NCBI RefSeq assembly: GCF_003353065.1
Contig: NZ_CP027806.1
Location: 3,988,501 to 4,052,500 of the forward strand
Source: Cyclonatronum proteinivorum
Lineage (GTDB): Bacteria; Bacteroidota; Rhodothermia; Balneolales; Cyclonatronaceae
Direction: 5' to 3'
DNA length: 64,000 nucleotides
Shown: piece after piece, positions 39,668 to 50,100 of the stretch
Layout: the number at the start of each line of letters is the position of its first letter
Position numbering within the stretch: the stretch's first letter is position 1
The notes under the pieces: generated by a model
The model's database searches: none
Told to the model about the DNA's origin: nothing
Seen by the model: only the letters and a program-made list of their open reading frames with translations
Program-made: the position numbers and the translations under genes

Positions 39668-39750
39668 AATCTATGCTCAGCGCTCCATGGTCTGCTTTTA
39701 CCTGTTTTACAGCAATCTCTCTTTTCGAAACCATTCACGTGCTGCTGCCC

Positions 39751-39809
39751 AAAAAAAAGAGGGATTCGGATCATCACATAAAATCGGTGATGTACCCGAA
39801 TTCCTCTCT
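39751..39809. terminator. Long hairpin terminator between convergent genes
   Basis: Arms AGAGGGATTCGG-CATCAC and GTGATG-CCGAATTCCTCTCT, with small mismatches, surround a short loop. On the minus strand it is followed by nine T, so it ends the amidohydrolase transcript; the other side lacks a T tract. Confidence 0.8.
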
Positions 39810-39823
39810 TAAAATCGTATGCT

Positions 39824-41173
39824 CTAGTTCAGGCTGTTCTTGTAAATCCGGCCGTTCTTCATGATGATGACGAAGTTGGTATCAGGGTCGCGGATGAGGT
39901 CAATATCCTCAAGCGGATTGCCTTCAACAAGCAGGAGGTCCGCCAAAGCGCCTTCTTTAACAACGCCAAGGTCACCGGGGTAGGGGTTACGCTCGCCGGA
40001 AAGCTGCAGGATTTGCGCGTTATTGGAGGTCGCCATCACCAGCAGTTCAGCGGGTGTGAACCAGCGGCTTAACTTCGCAAGCTGTGCCCCCTGATTACGG
40101 TTACCGGCCGGGTTGAAGAGCATATCTGTTCCCCAGGCGACGCGCACATCGTGCTTTCTTGCAAGCTCGTAAGCGCGCTCAGTTCCTTGTGATACCAAAA
40201 TCTGCTTAAGGCGGCTCGGGCCGGTTTTCGGATTCGCAAATTCGTCATCAAGAAAAGGCTGCAAACTCCACCACACATCGTTTTCTGCCATCATGATAAC
40301 TGTCTCCTCATCGAGCAGCTGACCGTGCTCAATACTCCTGACACCGGCCCGGATGGCCATCTGCACCGCTGCAGGGGTGTAGGCGTGAATCATCACATAG
40401 GTGCCCCAGTTTTCGGCGGCCTGTACCGCTGCACGGATTTCATCGTAGGTGTACTGCACGGCATCAAGCGGATCGTACATGGAAGATACACCCCCGCCGC
40501 CAGCTAATTTGATGTGACTTGCGCCAAGCATCAGCTGTTCGCGTGCACGGCGGGTGACTTCGTTTACGCCATCAGCAATTGCAGAGACCCCCATTACTTC
40601 CGTGTGTGAAAGGGGAGATTGCTCGGTACGCGGCACTTCATGCGGCATGCGGAAATCGCCATGCCCGGCTGTCTGACTAATCATGGCACCGGCGGGGTAA
40701 ATCCGGGGACCCACAATCAGGCCTTCATCAATAGCACGCTTCAGGCCGAATACAGGGCCGCTCGCATCACGGAGGGTGGTGAAGCCACGCATCAGCGTTT
40801 TTTCGGCTTCTACGGCATTGGTGATGTGAACATAGGCCGGATCGGCGGTCATGGCGGCCATCATCGGCATGGACATGAGAGCGGCATGCGCATGTGCGTC
40901 GATCAGACCCGGGATGAGCGTGCGCCCATCACCATCAATGCGGGTCACGCTCACATCATCGGGTACGGAAATAGCTCTCGTGGAAATGCTGTGGATTTTA
41001 TTTCCCACTACGAGCACGTTCCGGTTCTCGTGCAGGCTGTGACTTTCGCCATCAAATACATTGACATTGGTAAATAGCACGCCCGTTTGCTGGGCCTGAA
41101 CGCTGTTTGCCTGAAGCAGTAGCAAGCAAAACAGCAGCGGTGTTAGAAGCACGGTAGTTAATTTATGTTTCAT
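39824..41173 (-). CDS. Secreted amidohydrolase family metallo-hydrolase
   Basis: 449 residues with a signal peptide (MKHKLTTVLLTPLLFCLLLL ... VQAQ, about 28 residues), so the enzyme works in the periplasm. The metal-binding His94 and His96 are in LIDAHAHAAL. The barrel continues with ASHIKLAGGGG (the Lys is the probable bridging residue), MIHAYTPAA and SIEHGQLL (two more histidines) and WGTDML (catalytic Asp). ADLLLVEGNPLEDI near the end is typical of the subfamily. Relatives are annotated as Xaa-Pro dipeptidases, imidazolonepropionase-like enzymes or peptidase-like carboxypeptidases; the substrate is not known. All metal ligands seem present. The gene is single, with a terminator downstream. 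Confidence 0.88.
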   Translation of the reverse strand: MKHKLTTVLLTPLLFCLLLLQANSVQAQQTGVLFTNVNVFDGESHSLHENRNVLVVGNKIHSISTRAISVPDDVSVTRIDGDGRTLIPGLIDAHAHAALMSMPMMAAMTADPAYVHITNAVEAEKTLMRGFTTLRDASGPVFGLKRAIDEGLIVGPRIYPAGAMISQTAGHGDFRMPHEVPRTEQSPLSHTEVMGVSAIADGVNEVTRRAREQLMLGASHIKLAGGGGVSSMYDPLDAVQYTYDEIRAAVQAAENWGTYVMIHAYTPAAVQMAIRAGVRSIEHGQLLDEETVIMMAENDVWWSLQPFLDDEFANPKTGPSRLKQILVSQGTERAYELARKHDVRVAWGTDMLFNPAGNRNQGAQLAKLSRWFTPAELLVMATSNNAQILQLSGERNPYPGDLGVVKEGALADLLLVEGNPLEDIDLIRDPDTNFVIIMKNGRIYKNSLN

Positions 41174-41902
41174 AAGATGCTTATTTGTTGATGATGTTTA
41201 AAATAATAGCCAACTCATAATATCAATTATGCTCGTCTTAATGAAAAACTATTTTGACCTAAGCCCGTCATTTCGGGTCTGATACTTGTTACGTTTTCAG
41301 TACCAGTCGTGCAGCTTTCATAGAATGGACTTTTTAGGTATGTGTATGCTGCTGAGGTGTCCTACAAAAAAATTGTGGCCCATCCATTACTCAAAACAAA
41401 AATGCCAACTGAATAGAAGCAGCTTGACCCAACACAGCACAAAAGTCTGTTTAAGCTACATATAAGGCTGATGCTTATGATGAGCCGAACAGCCTGCCTT
41501 ACCGACTCATATTACAGGCCTATTCAAACCACATTCCTACCAGCCCAATTACCCCCTGTCTTTTTTTTACACAAAAAAGCATTTGTTTTTATTCTATCTT
41601 ATAAATACATTTATTAACCAATAATATCTTTTTAAAGATACAGATTATACATAAAGCGTAAACAAAAAGCTGCCCTAAGTAGCAGCAATCAACATACGCC
41701 CTGCTAAACTTTTGTACAGTAAACTTCGCGGTCACATATAGTGTTGATTGAATTACGTATTTTGAGCAATTGCTCCATGTATTGGCTATCGACATGTCTT
41801 ACAAATAGTAATATCTCATAGTCCTTAGCTTTTAGTCTGCTTTTTACATTCACATTGCTTTTCATCGCCCCAATAAGCATTGTTTTATCTCATCTCGCAT
41901 TT
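41174..41902. other. AT-rich intergenic region between amidohydrolase and PAS sensor genes
   Basis: About 730 bases without a supported gene. The stretch 41575-41660 is strongly AT-rich (TTTTTATTCTATC, ATACATTTATTAACC) and includes the near palindrome ATATCTTTTTAAAGATA. A minus-strand frame at 41589-41795 has a Cys/Tyr-rich composition and no ribosome site; I do not accept it. The promoters of both divergent genes should be here. Confidence 0.5.
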
Positions 41903-43789
41903 ATGCAGCCTCACTATTTACTGAACGAACTTAAAAGTTTATTTAAGGATACAGATACACTGCTCAATATGCTGGATTCCGGGCTGGCCGACGGGATCTG
42001 GTTTTTGGATTTGGAGAACCCAGATCACCAATGGTTTAGCGATCGCTTCTGGGAGGCGTTGGGCTATGACAGCGCTGAAATGCATCAGCACCCTTCCGCA
42101 TGGATGGCACTGGCTGATCCCGAAGACACCAACCGCATTTCACGCTCTCTTGATGAGGGCAAAGTTGCTAAAGACTATCGCTTTGATGAAGTAATCCGCT
42201 TCACTCACAAATCCGGACGCTATGTATGGATGCGCTGCGTAGCGCGTCCGGTTTGTGACAAGCATGATAAACCCGTCAGGCTGCTGGGGTTTCACCATGA
42301 TGTGAGCAGCGAAATAATGCTGCAAAAATCCAAAGAGCTGGAAAGCGAACTGATCAGGCATGGGTTCAAATCGCCTGAGGACGGCTACTGGGAACTTCGG
42401 GTACATGATGGCAGCGTCTTTTGGTCGTCCCAAATGTATCATATTCATGGGGTGGACTACGATTTCCCACTTTCGCTCGATACAGGCCTGAACTTCTATT
42501 CCGAAGATGATCAGCAAAAGCTCGGTGCGGCCATTCAAAACGGCATCAATAATCCCGGCCTTACAAACACCCTCGAGCTCACCTTACATCCGCGTTTGAG
42601 GGACCCCATACCGGCACTGATTTCATTCAAGTGTGTTGAAGTAGCGCATCCGGGAGAAACAGCAGAGCTGTACCTTATCGGAACTTTTGAAGCACTGGGT
42701 GATGAACAGCAAACGAATATTCAGCTCAAAAAAAGGCTGAGTGAAATGGAAAAGCAGGTTTTTATTAGCAGTCAGACAATGAACATGGGCTTGCTGCAGT
42801 TCAGCAAAGATCTGTCACGCATACGAAGCTGCGGCTATCTTCCTGTGCTGTTTGACATTCCGGAAGGACAGAACACGGCCGTTCACCTCAAGCGAAAACT
42901 GAAAATTATTCAGGACGGGCGTCAGAATCTGTTCCTGCCCGCAGTAGTGAATATGATTGATATGCTCGAGCCTGCGGTCGGAGAACAGCACTGGCTGGGT
43001 GATTTTCTGCTGCAGTATGCAAATAAGGGGAAGCGCAACTGGTTTAAAACCTACCTGAGGGTTGGGCAAAACGACGATGGGGAACTGGTCTATAAGCTGG
43101 TACTCCACAATATTGATGACGAAAAGCGGCGTGAGCTTGCCAATCTGGAGCAGCAGTATTTTCTGGAGCGCTCGCAGACCGTTTCCGGTGTAGGGCATTT
43201 TGTCATATACCTGGAGCAGGGCACGTGGGAAGGTTCACCTGTTATGCTTGATATTTTGGGGGTCGATGACAGCTTTGAAAAATCTGTTCATAACTGGATT
43301 ACACTGCTCACCCCGGAGTTTTCAGAGAGCGTGCCCAAAGCGTTTTATGAAGCTGTGCAAGCACAAACTTCCTTCTACACAACCTATCAGATTGTTCGCC
43401 CCCGTGATGGCGCGCTCCGGTGGGTTAAAATCAGCGCCGACTTCGTGAACCGGGAAAATTTTTACCGGACAAGTTCCGAACCAACTTTTGTGGGTACCAT
43501 ACAGGATGTAACCGATCAGATGGAGTACACCCGCAAAATCGAAGAACAAAACGCCTTTCTCCGTAAACTGGCTTGGTCGCAGTCGCACGAAGTCCGCGCG
43601 CCCCTTGCCCGCCTGATGGGCGTAGCTGAGGCCCTGCAGGACATGAATCCGTCTGATCCCGACACCCAGATGTTTTACGAAAGCATTCTGCCCACCGCTA
43701 AAGAGCTGGATGAAGTCATCACAAAGCTCAACAACCGCATCAATACCTTCGAAAAAGCTTTCGGCAAATCCCTGCGCACAGACGACTGA
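41903..43789 (+). CDS. PAS-domain sensor protein with a histidine-kinase H-box but no ATPase domain
   Basis: 628 residues from the ATG at 41903 (MQPHYLLNELKSLFKDTDTL); an ATG 48 bases upstream adds hydrophobic residues that look accidental. Several PAS folds are visible: residues about 20-140 (DGIWFLDLENPDHQWFSDRF ... FTHKSGRYVWMRCVARPV, a PAS/PAC pair), a second around 150-250 (DGYWELRVHDGSVFWSSQMY), an irregular middle, and a last around 430-550 (RPRDGALRWVKISADFVN). The C-terminus has LAWSQSHEVRAPLARLMGVAE with His562, the phosphoacceptor box of HisKA, followed by a second helix, and then ends 66 residues later. No HATPase_c domain (N, G1, G2 boxes) follows in any frame. It has no membrane segment. 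It may dimerise with or be phosphorylated by another kinase. Confidence 0.8.
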   Translation: MQPHYLLNELKSLFKDTDTLLNMLDSGLADGIWFLDLENPDHQWFSDRFWEALGYDSAEMHQHPSAWMALADPEDTNRISRSLDEGKVAKDYRFDEVIRFTHKSGRYVWMRCVARPVCDKHDKPVRLLGFHHDVSSEIMLQKSKELESELIRHGFKSPEDGYWELRVHDGSVFWSSQMYHIHGVDYDFPLSLDTGLNFYSEDDQQKLGAAIQNGINNPGLTNTLELTLHPRLRDPIPALISFKCVEVAHPGETAELYLIGTFEALGDEQQTNIQLKKRLSEMEKQVFISSQTMNMGLLQFSKDLSRIRSCGYLPVLFDIPEGQNTAVHLKRKLKIIQDGRQNLFLPAVVNMIDMLEPAVGEQHWLGDFLLQYANKGKRNWFKTYLRVGQNDDGELVYKLVLHNIDDEKRRELANLEQQYFLERSQTVSGVGHFVIYLEQGTWEGSPVMLDILGVDDSFEKSVHNWITLLTPEFSESVPKAFYEAVQAQTSFYTTYQIVRPRDGALRWVKISADFVNRENFYRTSSEPTFVGTIQDVTDQMEYTRKIEEQNAFLRKLAWSQSHEVRAPLARLMGVAEALQDMNPSDPDTQMFYESILPTAKELDEVITKLNNRINTFEKAFGKSLRTDD

Positions 43790-44089
43790 ACCGCAGCTGA
43801 GCCAATTACCGCACGGGCTGCCTGAATACCCGCGGGCCCGTTCCGTCTGTCCCTGACGCACACCCTTTTTTATGGGAAATTTCGGGGATGTACCATTCAG
43901 GAAGCAATGCTGACGGGCTAATTTGTCGCTTGCCAGTCCCTGGTTAACACATCCTTACCCCCGCCCCCATCCTTCAGCATTAAATTTGAGGTTGCAGCCC
44001 TAAGCCGTATTTTGCGGAACATGAAATATATCCCGATTCGACTTTTGTCATCCCGCACTTAATCATTTAAAAATAATTTCTTACGCTTT

Positions 44090-45715
44090 ATGTCAACAGC
44101 CTATTTTGAAGTCCCCAAACCCTACAATGAGCCATACCTGAGCTATGCGCCCGGCACGCCTGAGCGCGACAAACTGAAGCAGGCCCTTTCAGAGCTTCGC
44201 GCGAAGGAAGTAGAAATTCCGGTCATCATTGGTGGCAAACGCATATTCACCGGCCGCACGCAGGATGTGGTGATGCCACACAACCACAAGCACAAGCTGG
44301 GTGTAGTGCACAAGGCGGGACCCGAAGAAGTGAAACTTGCCATCGCAAGCTGTCTTGAGGCCCGCGAAGCCTGGGCGAACATGCCGTGGGAGCACCGGGC
44401 GTCCATCCTGCTTAAGGCCGCAGACATCATCACCGGACCCGAGCGCTACCGTGCGAACGCGGCGACCATGCTGGGGCAGTCCAAAACCCCGCATCAGTCC
44501 GAGATTGAGGCCGTAGGCGAGCTGGCCGATTTCTTCCGCTTCAATGCCTACTACCTCACCCGCATCATGGGCGATCAACCCTCCTCCCCGAAAGAGACCT
44601 GGAACCGGGTCGAATACCGCGGCCTGGAAGGCTTCATGTTTGCCGTAACGCCCTTCAACTTCACGGCCATTGCGGGCAACCTGCCGACCTCCATGGCGCT
44701 CTGCGGCAACGCGGTAATCTGGAAACCGGCCACAAGCTCCGTGTACTCCAGCTATTTTGTGATGGAAGTGCTCGAGCGTGCCGGCATGCCTCCGGGCGTG
44801 ATCAACTTCCTGCCCGGCGATGGCGCAGATGTAGGCGACGCTGTCTTCGCTGATCCCAACCTGTGCGGGCTGCAGTTCACCGGCTCAACCGGCACCTTTC
44901 AGCGTATGTGGCACACCATTGGCTCCAACATACAGAACTACAAAACCTACCCGCGCATCGTAGGCGAAACCGGCGGCAAGGATTTCATCTTCATGCACCC
45001 AACCGCCGATGTACGCGAAGTTTCGGTTGCCGCCCTGCGCGGTGCCTTCGAGTTTCAGGGACAGAAATGCTCGGCAGCCTCCCGCATGTACGTGCCCGCT
45101 TCCAAATGGGACGCCCTGCGTGAAGACCTGCTGGCCGAAGTCGCACAGATCAAAATGGGCGATGTGGAAGAGTTCGACACCTTCATGGGTGCCGTAATTG
45201 ATAAGAAAGCCTTCGACAGCATCACCCAATACATCGATCATGCCAAGGGAAGCGATGAGGCCGAAATTCTGGCCGGCGGCCGCTACGATGACAGCGTGGG
45301 CTTTTTCGTTGAACCGACCGTGATTCTCACAAGCAATCCGCGCTTCAAAACGATGGAAGAAGAAATCTTTGGTCCGGTGCTCACCATCTACGTCTATGAA
45401 GACGACAAGCTGGATGAAGCCCTCACGCTTTGCGACACAACCTCGCCCTATGCCCTGACCGGCGCCATTTTCGCCAAAGACCGCTACGCAGTGACCATGA
45501 TGGCCGACCGTCTGCGACATGCGGCGGGCAACTTCTACATCAACGACAAGCCGACCGGCGCCATCGTGGATCAGCAGCCCTTCGGCGGCGGACGTGCATC
45601 CGGTACCAACGACAAGGCCGGCTCCATGCAAAACCTGCTGCGCTGGCTCTCCGCCCGATCCATCAAAGAAAACCTCAATCCGCCCACCGACTGGCGCTAC
45701 CCCTACATGGGCTAA
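44090..45715 (+). CDS. pruA: L-glutamate gamma-semialdehyde (1-pyrroline-5-carboxylate) dehydrogenase
   Basis: 541 residues, the length of the stand-alone bacterial and mitochondrial enzyme. It oxidises glutamate semialdehyde from proline to glutamate with NAD+. Visible are the nucleotide site FTGSTGTFQRMW, the general base Glu293 in VGETGGKDF, the nucleophile Cys327 in FQGQKCSAASR, and EEEIFGPVLTIYVYED, GNFYINDKPTGA and QPFGGGRASGTNDKAG near the end. PYLSYAPGTPERDKLKQAL at the start is typical of this subfamily rather than of other aldehyde dehydrogenases. No proline dehydrogenase gene is next to it. A terminator follows 28 bp after the stop. Confidence 0.96.
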   Translation: MSTAYFEVPKPYNEPYLSYAPGTPERDKLKQALSELRAKEVEIPVIIGGKRIFTGRTQDVVMPHNHKHKLGVVHKAGPEEVKLAIASCLEAREAWANMPWEHRASILLKAADIITGPERYRANAATMLGQSKTPHQSEIEAVGELADFFRFNAYYLTRIMGDQPSSPKETWNRVEYRGLEGFMFAVTPFNFTAIAGNLPTSMALCGNAVIWKPATSSVYSSYFVMEVLERAGMPPGVINFLPGDGADVGDAVFADPNLCGLQFTGSTGTFQRMWHTIGSNIQNYKTYPRIVGETGGKDFIFMHPTADVREVSVAALRGAFEFQGQKCSAASRMYVPASKWDALREDLLAEVAQIKMGDVEEFDTFMGAVIDKKAFDSITQYIDHAKGSDEAEILAGGRYDDSVGFFVEPTVILTSNPRFKTMEEEIFGPVLTIYVYEDDKLDEALTLCDTTSPYALTGAIFAKDRYAVTMMADRLRHAAGNFYINDKPTGAIVDQQPFGGGRASGTNDKAGSMQNLLRWLSARSIKENLNPPTDWRYPYMG

Positions 45716-45742
45716 GCCGCTAAAAATCAGGAAACACACACC

Positions 45743-45778
45743 ATACCCGGCTCCGAAAGGATGTCCGGGTATTTTTTT
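45743..45778 (+). terminator. Terminator of pruA
   Basis: ATACCCGG (45743-45750) pairs with CCGGGTAT (45764-45771), followed by a run of seven T. Confidence 0.9.
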
Positions 45779-45897
45779 GTGAAGGATGAACACCCCTGCC
45801 CGCTGCTGCTGCCAATCCCTTACACCTGCTTTAGTAGGACAGTTTGAAGTTTTTTATCGATGGATGGCTTCCCAAACCTGATCCAATTTCAGGGCAT

Positions 45898-45935
45898 AAA
45901 AAAACCCCTGTGAGAAAGAGCTATCACAGGGGTTC
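45898..45935 (-). terminator. Terminator of the SRP RNA gene
   Basis: AACCCCTGTGA pairs with TCACAGGGGTT; the minus-strand RNA then runs into seven T. It is 15 bases beyond the mature SRP RNA end. Confidence 0.9.
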
Positions 45936-45949
45936 GGAAATCTAAAAAA

Positions 45950-46056
45950 GTTCGGGGTAAGCTAACCGCATCGCGCCGCTACGACCTCCTACCGTTGCTA
46001 CCTTCCGGTCCTGGCGGAGTTCAGAGGGAGCTGGCCGTGCAGCACTTACCCCGAAC
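45950..46056 (-). ncRNA. ffs: Signal recognition particle RNA (small bacterial type)
   Basis: The minus strand begins GTTCGGGGTAAG and ends CTTACCCCGAAC, a closing helix of 12 pairs. In the middle it has the SRP core: GCCAGGACCGGAAGG followed by TAGCAACGGTAGG, that is the GGAA tetraloop with the symmetric and asymmetric internal loops bound by Ffh. At about 107 nucleotides it is the short type lacking the Alu domain. With Ffh and FtsY it targets nascent membrane and secreted proteins. Promoter and terminator flank it tightly. Confidence 0.95.
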
Positions 46057-46060
46057 TTTA

Positions 46061-46089
46061 AATATAAGACCAAATGGAGCTGAAAGCAA
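46061..46089 (-). promoter_or_regulatory. Probable sigma70-like promoter of ffs
   Basis: On the minus strand TTGCTT (46089-46084) and TATATT (46066-46061) are separated by 17 bases, and the SRP RNA begins 4-6 bases after the second box. The heptanucleotide repeat array begins right upstream. Confidence 0.55.
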
Positions 46090-46098
46090 GAGGGTTTC

Positions 46099-46158
46099 TG
46101 GTTTCTGGCTTTTGGCTTTTGGCTTTTGGCTTTTGGCTTTTGGCTTTTGGCTTTTGGC
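46099..46158. repeat. Heptanucleotide tandem repeat upstream of the ffs promoter
   Basis: A 7-bp unit TTGGCTT is repeated about eight times, with two degenerate copies (CTGGTTT) at the left. It is a pure simple repeat and could vary in length. It begins about 10 bases upstream of the promoter -35 box. Confidence 0.9.
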
Positions 46159-46253
46159 GGTATGTTACAAAATTTTCTGCCTTTGTTCTGAATGATGAAA
46201 TGAAACACTGATTGATGATTGGTGGTCGGATGTAATACATGGGTGAACCCGTA

Positions 46254-46346
46254 GAGACGCGATTTATCGCGTCTCACATCACGTCTCACATCACGTCTCA
46301 CATCACGTCTCACATCACGTCTCAAACCACGTCTCAGACCGTGTCA
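46254..46346. repeat. Palindrome plus 12-bp tandem repeat
   Basis: GAGACGCGAT-TT-ATCGCGTCTC (46254-46275) is a perfect 10-bp hairpin. The 12-mer CACATCACGTCT follows four times exactly and twice degenerated. The frames in it (MRRDVRRDVRRD) are products of the repeat. The remaining bases to 46564 hold no gene. Confidence 0.9.
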
Positions 46347-46564
46347 TGCCGCCACAGGCCATGGGTTTTATGCCGACAAATTCCCATGTATCCGTGCAAA
46401 TCCGCCTGATCCGTTCGATCCGCGTTCTTACCACGCGTACCGGGGATTCGGGGGGGCGAATTCGTGTCACGGGCTGTCTGACGCACGCGGATTGAGTACA
46501 TGGGCGTCTCTCCAACAGTGACGTCACACCGCCTTCGCGCTTTCGCGTACCACCTCCGCCTACC

Positions 46565-46603
46565 AAAAAATAAAAAAGCCCCCGAAACCGACATTTCGGG
46601 GGC
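46565..46603 (-). terminator. Terminator behind the PID-CTERM-like gene
   Basis: GCCCCCGAAA (46578-46587) pairs perfectly with TTTCGGGGGC (46594-46603); the minus-strand RNA then reads TTTTTTATTTTTT. It lies about 150 bp after the stop of the gene at 46752-47009. Confidence 0.85.
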
Positions 46604-46751
46604 CCCACACGGTACACCACAACATGTAACCGAACGAAAAACGGATGTGTCCCGGATTTAGCCGTTTATCAGCCTGACTGATGAAAGCGAACTACCCGCA
46701 GCCAAAAAACCAATAGCTAACTGCTAAATACCAACTGCCAAATCTAAAATC

Positions 46752-47009
46752 TTATTCTTCTTCTTTCTGCTGACGCAGCCTGCGCACCGCATACGCGCCG
46801 CCTGCTACGAGCAGAATGCCGAGGCCGCTGCCTATCGGGGTTTGAATCGGGGCGCCGGGAGGGGCTGGCGGGCCGCCGGGGCCGTTGCCGTTATCCTGGG
46901 TTTCCCAAATGTCGCCACGAGGCTGTGACTGCGCCTGCACATCGGCAGGGATGCTCAGCAACAGGGCGAATACTACCATAGAAACGAGGGATGCTATGAA
47001 TTTTTTCAT
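46752..47009 (-). CDS. Small exported protein with a PID-CTERM-like sorting tail
   Basis: 85 residues. A signal peptide (MKKFIASLVSMVVFALLLSI ... VQA-Q, about 26 residues) is followed by a short Gly/Pro-rich mature part (NGNGPGGPPAPPGAPIQ), then TPIGSGLGILLVAGGAYAV and a basic/acidic tail RRLRQQKEEE. The PI-xG-x(3)-L-x-AG hydrophobic segment with a charged end fits the PID-CTERM type of small proteins known in Bacteroidota, which I recall as a putative sorting signal. There is no catalytic domain. It lies on the same strand as and just downstream of the 1052-residue T9SS cargo gene, with its own start region. A structural or surface role is possible. Confidence 0.65.
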   Translation of the reverse strand: MKKFIASLVSMVVFALLLSIPADVQAQSQPRGDIWETQDNGNGPGGPPAPPGAPIQTPIGSGLGILLVAGGAYAVRRLRQQKEEE

Positions 47010-47183
47010 AAGTCAAAAAGTGTGTCAGTTTTAAAATAATCGGGGTATCGAAAAGAAAATTTGTTTGTAGGTGCGGCTGCATTACAGCCGGGGCTGTGAC
47101 CGCTGACCGCGAACGTTTGCGTTCAAACAGCACCGCTGTGCCATCTGTCGTCCGCGGTCGGCGGTCCACCGTCTGAAGTACAA

Positions 47184-50100
47184 TTACTTGATCAGCGTCA
47201 TCTTGCGGGTGAGGACCTGATTGCCGGCCTGCAGGCGGTACAGGTACACACCGCTGGAAAGCGATGAAGCGTCGAAGCTCACGTTGTGCACGCCGGCCTG
47301 AACGGTACCGTTCACGAGGGTTGCGACCCGCTGACCCTGCACGTTGAACACCTCGAGGCGGACTTCCTCAGAAGCCGGCAGCTCAAAGCGTATCAGGGTT
47401 GTGGGGTTGAACGGGTTCGGGTAGTTCTGGCTCAGGCTCACCTCACGCGGCAGCTCACCTGAAATCGGCGCTGAGGTTGGCACTTCGGGATCGATGGTGA
47501 GGATAAAGCGCTCGCCTGCGAACATGGGGTTCATAACCGGAGTGCCTTCATGCTGGAAATCCTTGAAGGTCTCTACTTTCGCCATCAGGCCCATAGGCGC
47601 TTCCATAATGAAGCTGTAGGATGTAGCATCGCGCAGGTCAATCACGGTACCGGTGTAGGTATCGGTCAGTGTGATGGACCAGTCTGCCGGGATGTTCTCA
47701 AACGCCGGCCAGGTAAAGCTTGCTTCGCCGGTAAAGGCATTGCCCTCCACATAGGCACCAGCCGCAATTGGGAAGCTGATGGCTTCGGTGAGGTCGATTG
47801 GAAGGGAGTTAATCATGGTCGGCGTTTCATCCTTCAGGCTGTAAGTGAAGGCGAATGTTGTGGTCAGACCAGAAAGAAAGTACGCATCGGTATTAGCGAA
47901 GGAAGTTGAGAATCCTTCACCGAAGCGGAATGCCGTGGTGGATTGCAAGTTATCAGCAGTTAACCGCAGGCTGAATACGGGAATTGGGGTTGTGTTGAAG
48001 AGGTCGGCGTTATCAGTATTGATTGTTCTGTTAGCTGGTGTAGCAGATAGATTCGCATCGTTGTTTTCGGCCTTAACCCAAAAAGCCTGAAACGGAGCGA
48101 TGTGCGGTGCTAAATCATTACCAATCACAGTTCCTTCAATAGCGCCACCTGTTGCTAAATACCGCTGTGATGATGGCTCTAACACATAGGCAAATCCATT
48201 AAAATCAGTTGCATCTGACCTTGTCAAATTATCCCAATCTAAAGCTGCTCCAAATGGGTTTGCTAATAAATTCCACCCATTTCCACCTTCGGAGTTAAAA
48301 GTAACCGGAAATGGAAATATGCCGGAACTAAAAGTATTTTCCTGACCGGAAACAGTAAGAGTAAATGGGAAAGTCAAAGCGGTTTCTGGATCATCACGGT
48401 CTTTCCTTTCAAAAACATAGAACAGGTAGCCTACGCCGGGCTGAAAGTCTGCGGTACCCGGAACTTTGTAATCTCCTGCTACCTCATTATAGAGACGAAG
48501 ATTTGCATTCTCGTCATTCGCATTAGGATCATCCGAGCCGGTAAAGTCACCTTGTGTCCAGAAGGGATCAAAAACCCCGCCAGAACCGGCAAAATTCACT
48601 CCAGCTACAGGCATTGATATTCCAATCCAGCGCGAATGTGTTACAATATCTCGCTCAAAAGCTAATGCTGCGCCCGTATCAACGTAATTAATACCGTTGT
48701 CATCCTCCGTTACCTGTGTGGGTGCAACAAGTGCATTACCCGAACCAATAGTCAGTGTGCTATTTTGCAGGCTTAACCGGGTTGCAACTGTCAAATCACT
48801 TAGTGCCCGAACATTGTTTTGAATGAAAAGAAACGGAATTGAAATACCACCTGTCTGCTCGTTTTCAATGGTTTGAGGTTGTGTACCATCAAAGAAAACG
48901 GCGCGATTATTTGCCGTGAATATGCCTTCGTTTACCCAATTTCCTCTCACGCGCAAATCTCCACCAACTGCAGAAGATAGTGCCAGGGAGCGTTCTTCTA
49001 AAATAGTAAGGTTTCCATTAACAGCTCTACCTGTCGTATGGTCACCCATACTTAGGATTGAGTTCACGACAACATGATGTGGATTATTGCTGGGATTTAA
49101 GGTTACAGAGGGCCACTCACTGCCACGGCCATAGGTACCTACTGTGTTGTACCTGAGTGTTGAGCCAGCAGCGTAGATTGGCGGATTTGTCTGAACAAAG
49201 CCACCTGGATTTATGCTCAGTATTCCGCCTAAGGTAGCTCTTGAAGCTCCTGAACCAAAATTTACGCCGCCCGCAATATCAACATCATTGAAAGTTAATG
49301 GGCCGGTAACGGTCCCTGTGCCAGCAAATATCACTTTACCATCATTAGCCGTGAAGGCGCCGTTGTTGGTGAGGGCGCCGCCGCTACGGATGGTTAACTG
49401 ACGCGATTCTTCGTTTTCAAAAACAAAAGCCTGGCCGGAGTTGATGGTAAGGCTGCGCACCTCTGCATTTACATTCAAGGTCACATCATGTCCTATTACC
49501 ACATTTTCTAAGGCAAGAGGAGTCACATTATTTGCCCATGTTGCATTTGAATCCCAATTACCAGCCTGTGCCGTTGCTCTCGTACCCCGCTCTACACCTG
49601 TCGGATATTCCAAAAAGCTCGTAAAAGTAACCGCTCCGGGGCCAGGATTATTGCCGGGCAATCCGCTGCCATAGCCCTCATTCGAAGTAAATCCATTAGT
49701 TCCGTTCAGATAGGTAGCAACAAAATAGATGGGATCACCGGGGTTCAACCCTAAATTGGCATAGGTAAACGAAAAGGTGAAAGAAGCCTGAGTAGTACTG
49801 TTGAGTGTTGAATTAACCGATGTAACAAAATCTAGTCCGTTATTTCCAATCGAACCTGTTGCTGGAATTGACCAAAGTCCGCCAAAACCTGCGTTAATGC
49901 CTATCGCGTGCGAGGCCTCAAAACCCGGGAAGAAAGTGATTGTTGATCCATCAGCTCCTGCACTTGAGATAGCAAGGCGCAATTCGTCTTCCTGATCATT
50001 AACCTGTCCATCAATCACATTGCGACCTGCTGCTCCTGTAAATAAATAGATCACAAGTGCATCACTAAAGTCGCCTGCCCCTTTTGTAAAAGTCACCGTA

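Noticed and set aside
41589-41795. A 68-codon minus-strand frame upstream of the PAS gene
   Set aside because: Very AT-rich, Cys/Tyr-rich composition, no ribosome site and no recognisable domain.
46258-46346. The regular 12-bp repeats resembled a CRISPR array
   Set aside because: There are no spacers: the 12-mers are directly adjacent, and no cas gene is in the window.
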